DNA of 64,000 nt, taken from contig CM051034.1 in the NCBI GenBank assembly GCA_027627225.1, positions 14,499,480-14,563,479 of the forward strand, read 5' to 3'. Within the stretch, counting starts at the first letter, position 1. Every line of letters begins with the position of its first letter. Of this stretch, positions 61,001 to 64,000 are shown in pieces. The notes beneath the pieces were generated by a model, which made no database searches, had not been told where the DNA came from, and saw only the letters and a program-made list of their open reading frames with translations. The translations under genes and the position numbers were made by a program. The stretch comes from Congeria kusceri (Eukaryota; Mollusca; Bivalvia; Myida; Dreissenidae).

Positions 61001-63152
61001 GTCGACCTCATTCATCAGTTCTGCATTTTCTTTATGTCTATCTTCAGCGATATCTGTCTGTGAAGAAGACCCCTTCTGGGACTGTGACACAACCTGGCTA
61101 GTTATTGTTTCAATGTCCATATCTGCCAGGAGAGCATCGCTGGTGTCCAGATCATCTTGCTCCAGAATATTCATTCTTGTAGACTTCCTTCTCTTCGCCT
61201 GAAAGAAAGGCATAATAAAGCCATTTGCAGTCATCAAAAATAGCACTTTGGCCGAGCAAGCCCAAATTCTAATATTATTTCTTATAATTCTAATTCTAAT
61301 ATTATTTCTTATGAAAGAAAGGCATAATAAAGCCATTTGCAGTCATCAAAAAATCATAAAGCCATTTGCAGTCATAAAAAATTATAATATTATTTCTTAT
61401 GAAAGAAAGGCATAATAAAGCCATTTGCAATCATCAAAAATAGCACTTTGGCCGAGCAAGCCCAAATTCTAATATTATTTCTTAAAAGCAAGAAAATACT
61501 ATAAGCCCACCTTCTGGTATGTATAACAGAGAATCTGAGCAAGCCTGGTGCAGACATTGCCAGTGGAGGGCTAGCAGGCTTGTGTTTGTTTCGTCAATTG
61601 CATTTGTGCATGTTACTTGTATAAATGAGGCGCGTCGTTGGAAAATCGGACTTAATGCACGTGCGTATAGTGTCGTCCCGGATTAACCTGTGCCGTCCGC
61701 ACAGGCTAATCGCTAATCCGGGACAGCACTTTCCGCTTTTGTGGTATTTTCTGTTTCATGGAAGTCTCTTCTAAACATAAATACACTGCAGGCGGAAAGT
61801 GCCATCCCGGATTAGCCTGTGCAGACTACACAGACTAATCCGGGACGACACTTTACGCACATGCATTAAGACCGGTTTTCTCACGACGCGCCACAAATTA
61901 TATTTACAACATGTAATGTTGAAATGTGTTTCAAATAAGACAATACAACTAGTAGTCTGAGTTTTGGTGTAAAAATTGAAAGAAAAGTATAAAGCAAACA
62001 CATTATATTTTAAACCAGTTTTATATATACATGGAGTTCTGAAAATGCATGGGTTGTTGATATTGTTAATGACTGTGCCACAGTACATCCCATTGTGCAC
62101 ACTGCTGAAATTATATTTTTCCACAAAAACTCTATAGGCAAATTTGAATGGTTTACGTTTCTCAAAAAATACATGTACACTCAATCATGTTAATACATAT
62201 TTTACATGTTTGACAGTATATCCTTCATATTAAGAGTTTTAAAATTCGAGCGTAGTCACTAATAGTGTTCCAATAAAAATAATACTTTCATGGGTGATGT
62301 TCTTAACTTGCAGAAAGAAAAAACAACTGTTGTATTTCTGCAATTATTTCATATTCACTACAGATTCAGTGACTGTAATTGTAATCAATTCATCAGTGTT
62401 CTTACTTCAGGTGTGGTTGATAAGGCCCTGTCGTCTGCAGGTAAAACCTTTTTCCTCGAACCATTCATACGTGACTGGAACGAGTTGGCAAACCAGCCAT
62501 CTTGCACTGTGGATGTTATGTTCTCAGCTTTTTGCCCAGAGCCCCTTCTTCTCTTTCCAGCACTTGTAACCTTCTGCAGTTGCCAAAACAAATCATACAC
62601 ACAGAGAATAATCGGTTACTGCCTGGTCTTGTGTAAAATATCAGATCAGGCTCAGAATAATATAATGGCAAGTCTTGCCTATCCGAAATAGGACCCCATA
62701 CACAAAGCAAAAAAGTACCGTTTTTCACAAATTTTTCACCAGAATTCACAACTGCTGGCAAGCTTACGTCTTGAGTTCTTGTGTACTTTATTTTTAATCC
62801 GTGCATAGGTTTTTGTCTTGAGTGATTAAGATATTTATATCAGAACTTCTGAAGGTATACAATATGCTTGAATTCAATTAAAATTTGTTACAACATTCTG
62901 TAATTTAACCCTGATAGCATAACTTTATACATAACAGGTCGAAATGTTATTTCACAAACAATGGTATTACAGCGCTAATTTTCACAATCCGAAGGGCCCT
63001 GGCCCCATTGACAAAGGGGTTCTGCTACATCTGAATGTGAATGGGAAGTCATAAACATACACATTTAATACCTGGTTGTCATGTGCTGCTGGTGAAGCTT
63101 TTTTTCGTCCTTTGGAAAGGCGACGGTTTGGTCCCTCTTCCACATCTGACAT
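31729..63152 (-). CDS. HELQ: HELQ, superfamily-2 DNA repair helicase
   Basis: 21 exons: 63072-63152, 62406-62573, 59870-61198, 58829-58891, 58131-58263, 57545-57723, 55840-56040, 54250-54325, 48113-48210, 46051-46158, 44700-44854, 43955-44194, 43289-43430, 40705-40809, 39626-39854, 39174-39331, 37667-37765, 33910-34083, 33413-33526, 32543-32677, 31729-31884. All have GT/AG sites and the phases close, giving 1,380 aa. Visible motifs: Walker A PTSGGKT (Lys ~619), DELH box (~717-720), GMSATL (~750-755), motif [13 protein letters not shown], motif [12 protein letters not shown] (~964-973), then the winged-helix, ratchet and helix-hairpin-helix regions. Known role of the family: a 3'-5' ATP-dependent helicase acting with RAD51 paralogues and RPA in fork and crosslink repair. 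The core aligns closely with vertebrate HELQ as I know it. The N-terminus is longer than usual (human HELQ is about 1,100 aa). The start ATG at 63152 is the least certain point. Confidence 0.95.
33539..33745 (+). mobile_element. Family-P palindromic element, right end missing
   Basis: Begins GAGTCGTGTCGTGGGAAAAC and loses similarity after about 200 bp. It starts 12 bp upstream of the HELQ exon 19 acceptor (exon ends at 33526). Confidence 0.75.
34430..37665 (-). repeat. Tandem fragments of HELQ exon 17, split by an insertion
   Basis: Units of ~95-120 bp contain the 3' 40-plus bases of exon 17, its donor and flanking intron (ACAACTTACCACTCTAGACT). Donors lie near 34511, 37234, 37338, 37457 and 37560, next to the real one at 37661. 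Two units near 34430-34610 are separated from the rest by the element 34612-37207. Each unit also carries an acceptor-like TTGCCAG. Confidence 0.85.
34612..37207. mobile_element. 2.6-kb inverted-repeat element in HELQ intron
   Basis: Left end GCCCCCTTAGTGCAAAAAGG and right end CCTTCTTGCACTAAGGGGGC are inverted. Further subterminal units with GGTACCTTTT-type motifs occur at 34760-34860 and 36740-37010. Interior ORFs (35747-36098) have no recognisable transposase domain. It interrupts the exon-17 fragment array, so it is younger than the array. Confidence 0.75.
37667..37765 (-). CDS. HELQ: HELQ exon 17 (source of a decoy array)
   Basis: 33 codons, [14 protein letters not shown] to SSMKSRV, with the donor GTG|GTAAGT. 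Its 3' half and donor are copied at least five times downstream, at 34511-34590 and 37235-37600. Confidence 0.9.
38365..38775. mobile_element. Foldback element in HELQ intron
   Basis: CTGACACGCGTTGTCATTTC (38371) is repeated inverted as GAAATGACAACGAGTGTCAG (~38490). An outer pair, TTTTATCACATGC and GCATGTGATAAAA, extends it to ~38775. A separate foldback (TATATCGTCCCTTGAAAG and its complement) lies at 38029-38110. Confidence 0.6.
40383..40645. mobile_element. MITE with CCAGAAACATCTTAA ends
   Basis: ATTCCAGAAACATCTTAA at the left and TTAAGATGTTTCTGGAAA at the right bound 263 bp of AT-rich DNA in the intron between exons 14 and 15. Confidence 0.65.
40974..41234 (+). mobile_element. Family-P palindromic element
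   Basis: Complete copy with GAGGCGCGTC / GACGGGCCTC ends and both internal hairpins. It lies in HELQ intron 13, 165 bp upstream of exon 14. Confidence 0.85.
41476..41698 (-). mobile_element. Family-P palindromic element, shortened
   Basis: TGTGGCGCGTCGTGAG and its complement bound a 223-bp copy with a deleted centre. The element 41706-43178 begins 8 bp further on. Confidence 0.85.
41706..43178. mobile_element. 1.5-kb hAT-like element (CAGGGC ends) with AAT microsatellite
   Basis: CAGGGCTTTCCTTTGAC at the left and GTCTAAGGAAAGCCCTG at the right are inverted, with TATAT-like flanks on both sides. The CAGGG-type terminus suggests hAT (inference). Internally an (AAT)n tract occupies 42799-43045. 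No transposase ORF is seen. Confidence 0.65.
43289..44194 (-). CDS. HELQ: HELQ exons 12-13, second RecA domain
   Basis: Exons 43955-44194 and 43289-43430 carry [28 protein letters not shown] and [15 protein letters not shown]. The Arg codon is split AG|G at the join. This contains motifs IV-VI, including the arginine-finger Arg of motif VI. Confidence 0.93.
44258..44515 (-). repeat. Dispersed repeat, inverted relative to 56345-56580
   Basis: GGTTCCCCCCTGCTGCCCCT and GGTGCTACTTAAAAGGAGCA (complement strand) match the plus strand at 56345-56580 after reversal. Both copies lie in HELQ introns. Confidence 0.6.
45360..45690. repeat. 330-bp repeat, copy 1 (downstream of HELQ exon 10)
   Basis: Begins AATTTTTTCTTCAGACAAAG and ends TTATTTCTTAAATAACTAAT. 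It contains a hairpin around GTTGTTCTGATGCGTGGCTA and CTACGCATCAGAACTCC. It is nearly repeated at 47757-48086, and the two copies flank exon 10. Confidence 0.8.
46298..47386. mobile_element. Repeat element with ~163-bp internal minisatellite
   Basis: It starts ACAAGAGGGCCAAGATGGCC with GTCGCTCACCTGAG, and ends GCACTTTGTGCTCAGGTGAGC. About five units repeat GGAAAACTGCCCCGCC and CCAGCCAGTGGTTTCAGACA. The same unit type occurs at the LRR duplication junction (5275-5460). I recall this end structure as common in bivalves. Confidence 0.75.
47757..48086. repeat. 330-bp repeat, copy 2 (upstream of HELQ exon 10)
   Basis: Direct, diverged copy of 45360-45690 with the same TTCTGATGCGTAGCTATTCA hairpin. 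It ends 26 bp from the exon 9 donor region (48113). Confidence 0.8.
48322..52489. mobile_element. Composite repeat, GCTCACC-ended element split by a hAT-like insertion
   Basis: The left end ACAAGAGGGCCATGATGGCC and right end AAGTGCTCGGTGAGC belong to the family of 46298-47386. The right part has ~150-bp units with GGTGAAGATTGGATGAAAAA (51840-52340). Element 49635-51502 sits inside. It fills most of the 6-kb HELQ intron between exons 8 and 9. Confidence 0.65.
49635..51502. mobile_element. hAT-like non-autonomous element
   Basis: CAGTGTCCGACAAATC at the left and ATTTGTCGGACACTG at the right are inverted with CAGTG/CACTG termini. GGTGATG flanks both sides, a 7-8-bp target duplication as expected for hAT. 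No transposase ORF is visible in 1.87 kb. Confidence 0.75.
53208..53750. mobile_element. pogo/Tigger-like MITE with TA flanks
   Basis: CAGTCAACTCCCAATTGCTC at the left and GAGCCATCTGGAGTCGACTG at the right, flanked by TA on both sides. It is 543 bp without coding capacity. Confidence 0.75.
53920..54180 (+). mobile_element. Family-P element downstream of HELQ exon 8
   Basis: A 261-bp copy, TGTGGCGCGTCGTGAG to CACGACGCC. It ends 69 bp from the exon 8 donor on the minus strand. Confidence 0.85.
54250..54325 (-). CDS. HELQ: HELQ exon 8 (76 nt, supplies LH of DELH)
   Basis: A small exon, [11 protein letters not shown] to MQKA, in phase 0 at the start and phase 1 at the end. Its skipping would shift the frame and destroy the Walker B motif. 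Palindromic family-P elements lie 30 bp upstream and 69 bp downstream. Confidence 0.9.
54356..54616 (+). mobile_element. Family-P element upstream of HELQ exon 8
   Basis: A 261-bp copy in the same orientation as 53920-54180, starting 30 bp from the exon 8 acceptor. Confidence 0.85.
55535..55793 (-). mobile_element. Family-P element downstream of HELQ exon 7
   Basis: Reverse-oriented copy ending 46 bp from the exon 7 donor. It has an internal duplication of the GTCGTCCCGGATTAGACTGT region. Confidence 0.85.
55840..56040 (-). CDS. HELQ: HELQ exon 7
   Basis: 67 codons containing [22 protein letters not shown] and GLVVVDE. The DELH box is cut after DE, with LH in exon 8. Phase 0 at both ends. 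Confidence 0.93.
56345..56580 (+). repeat. Dispersed repeat, partner of 44258-44515
   Basis: Contains GGGAAAGATCTAGGAATAG and AGAAGGGCAGCAGGGGAACC, which match 44258-44515 on the opposite strand. Confidence 0.6.
56982..57465 (-). mobile_element. 3' fragment of a non-LTR retrotransposon
   Basis: On the minus strand the translation reads [16 protein letters not shown], a stop, then [19 protein letters not shown] and [13 protein letters not shown]. This is the Cys-rich tail that follows reverse transcriptase in many LINE-like elements. It ends in a TTCTG microsatellite tail at 56982-57000, typical of LINE 3' ends. The 5' part is missing (5'-truncated insertion), and the stop shows decay. Confidence 0.7.
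57545..57723 (-). CDS. HELQ: HELQ exon 6, Walker A exon
   Basis: Encodes WQEECLQL, then [20 protein letters not shown] with the nucleotide-binding Lys, and motif Ia region [11 protein letters not shown]. The Asp of DW is split across the exon 5/6 junction (G|AT). Confidence 0.93.
58294..58554 (-). mobile_element. Family-P element upstream of HELQ exon 5
   Basis: Diverged copy (AGGCATGTTGTGGGAAAC ends) starting 30 bp from the exon 5 acceptor. Confidence 0.8.
59870..61198 (-). CDS. HELQ: HELQ exon 3, long disordered N-terminal region
   Basis: 443 codons in one exon between TTTCAG| and GTG|GTAAAT. Rich in Ser, Gln, Asn and acidic residues with no fold visible. It starts AKRRKS and has an acidic amphipathic stretch, [12 protein letters not shown], a plausible docking site for a partner such as RPA (inference only). 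Several SQ pairs are candidate ATM/ATR sites. The exon ends in the conserved-looking EKIKKRLV lead-in to the helicase core. Confidence 0.88.
61201..61490. repeat. Tandem repeat at HELQ exon 3 acceptor
   Basis: Units contain GAAAGAAAGGCATAATAAAG, CCATTTGCAGTCATCAAAAA and GCACTTTGGCCGAGCAAGCC. Three or four imperfect units begin directly at the intron side of the exon 3 acceptor, so its polypyrimidine tract is part of the repeat. Confidence 0.8.
61627..61895 (-). mobile_element. Family-P element in HELQ intron 2
   Basis: A 269-bp copy, GAGGCGCGTCGTTGG to CACGACGCGCCACA, with both internal hairpins. Confidence 0.85.
62406..62573 (-). CDS. HELQ: HELQ exon 2
   Basis: 56 codons in phase 0 between TGCAG| and GAA|GTAAGA, beginning [13 protein letters not shown]. 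Basic clusters KRRR and SRKK could be nuclear-localisation signals (inference). The plus-strand ORFs at 62290-62691 are shadows. Confidence 0.75.
63072..63152 (-). CDS. HELQ: HELQ exon 1 (coding part)
   Basis: 27 codons from [11 protein letters not shown] to a CAG|GTATTA donor, basic and Ser-rich. The ATG has a purine at -3. An in-frame upstream ATG exists at 63227, but that extension (MKKLNYDK...) contains a possible AG acceptor at ~63173 and looks non-coding. Confidence 0.6.
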
Positions 63153-64000
63153 TTCAATCTGTGAAACTGGTGCTAAAAGAATTATGGCTGTAAAGTGTGT
63201 AGCTTTATCATAATTTAGTTTCTTCAATAAATCAGTGTTGGCTCATTGACTGGACTGGTAGTGACAAGATGTGAAAATGAATACCGTAACTAATTAAAAT
63301 ATATTTACCAGGGCACGCATTAAGATTCATTTTCAGGAAGTCCAGAGTTCCAGAGTTGTATATTTTTGGAAGAACCATGCACAAATATATAAACTATTTT
63401 ATCTTTCACCAAAATTTACATATTATGATTTCCTTTATTGCTGACATTAACACATGTCCCTCAATACACATGTCGTATGTTTGTCCTGGCACGCTCTGGC
63501 AACGTTAAAAGGACTTCACAGATTTTTGTATTATTTTTTTGAAGTATGCCATTAAATGTCTTAAATTGGCAGAATTAAGCATCGGAACTAAATAACTCAA
63601 ATATAATAAGAAGAACATGATAAAAAAAAAAAGAAAAGAGAAAAACGTCCAGATCAATGGCCTAGCACCATAACCACTTAGCCATTTCGATTCCTATAAG
63701 TATCGCTGCATTCTTTACTTAATGTTAGTGATCTATATCTACTTTAATAAAAACAACAAAAAACACTCCAAATTATTCTATCGTTTAGCATTACGAACAC
63801 TTTATAATTTTATCAATTTCAACTAATAATTACTATAATGAAACGGTTGTTAATGTATATTTCTATGTCCGTAAGGTTATTTTGCTCCTTTATATACACT
63901 GTTCTTTTATTTTCGGAACCTGTGACAAAATATTGGAAAATTGTCAATTTGTAAATCTGTGAACCAGTCTCTTGCATAGAGGCTACATTCCATTCACCTC
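63153..64000. other. Upstream flank of HELQ
   Basis: AT-rich and without a recognised gene. A possible AG acceptor at ~63173 (TTCTTTTAG on the minus strand) would mean that a non-coding or alternative first exon lies beyond this point. No promoter motif could be assigned. Confidence 0.4.

Noticed and set aside
62290..62691. 133-aa plus-strand ORF
   Set aside because: Antisense shadow of HELQ exon 2, whose splice phases and protein fit are consistent.
63153..63227. Upstream in-frame ATG extending HELQ by 25 codons
   Set aside because: It has a possible splice acceptor within and no coding character. The 63152 ATG fits better, though not proven.

Overview
This window is nuclear DNA from an animal, most likely a bivalve mollusc. 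The genes are intron-rich with GT/AG splice sites, and more than half of the sequence is dispersed repeats, foldback elements and minisatellites. Two repeat styles look bivalve-like to me from memory: elements ending in a GCTCACCTGAG-type motif, and a roughly 260-bp palindromic element found nine times here. Dreissena is my best guess at genus, but I could not run a search.

Three protein-coding loci can be supported.
(1) A leucine-rich-repeat (LRR) gene on the minus strand. I rebuilt four exons (11615-11915, 8488-8654, 8049-8184, 6402-7441) whose phases join exactly. Its N-terminus carries a sequence fitting the elongin-C BC-box consensus, so it may be a substrate receptor of a CUL2-type ubiquitin ligase. 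Its last three exons lie in a 5,366-bp tandem duplication. The downstream copy (exons at 3122-3288, 2683-2818, 1036-2075) is almost identical but has no first exon.
(2) A short-prodomain, executioner-type caspase on the plus strand, with exons 15570-15599, 20238-20351 and 21129-21965 (326 aa). Intron 1 holds a ~3-kb inverted-repeat element and four perfect 69-bp repeats.
(3) HELQ (HEL308-family DNA helicase) on the minus strand, 31729-63152, 21 coding exons, 1,380 aa. Every exon phase closes. The helicase core is intact, and a long low-complexity N-terminal region is encoded mostly by one 1,329-bp exon.

Layout: 1-10640, tandem LRR copies; 9771-11551, a foldback element with TAATTAGG arrays; 11615-11915, LRR first exon; 12.3-14.6 kb, miniature inverted-repeat elements (MITEs) and foldbacks; 15.5-22 kb, caspase; 22-31.6 kb, repeat-rich intergenic DNA, including a 2-kb pyrimidine-rich minisatellite; 31.7-63.2 kb, HELQ with TE-packed introns; 63.2-64 kb, upstream flank.

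The genes do not form an obvious pathway. I found no convincing novel system. The most notable signals are the near-perfect tandem duplication that copies three exons of the LRR gene, the amplified fragments of one HELQ exon split by a 2.6-kb insertion, and palindromic elements crowding HELQ splice sites, especially around the 76-nt exon 8.
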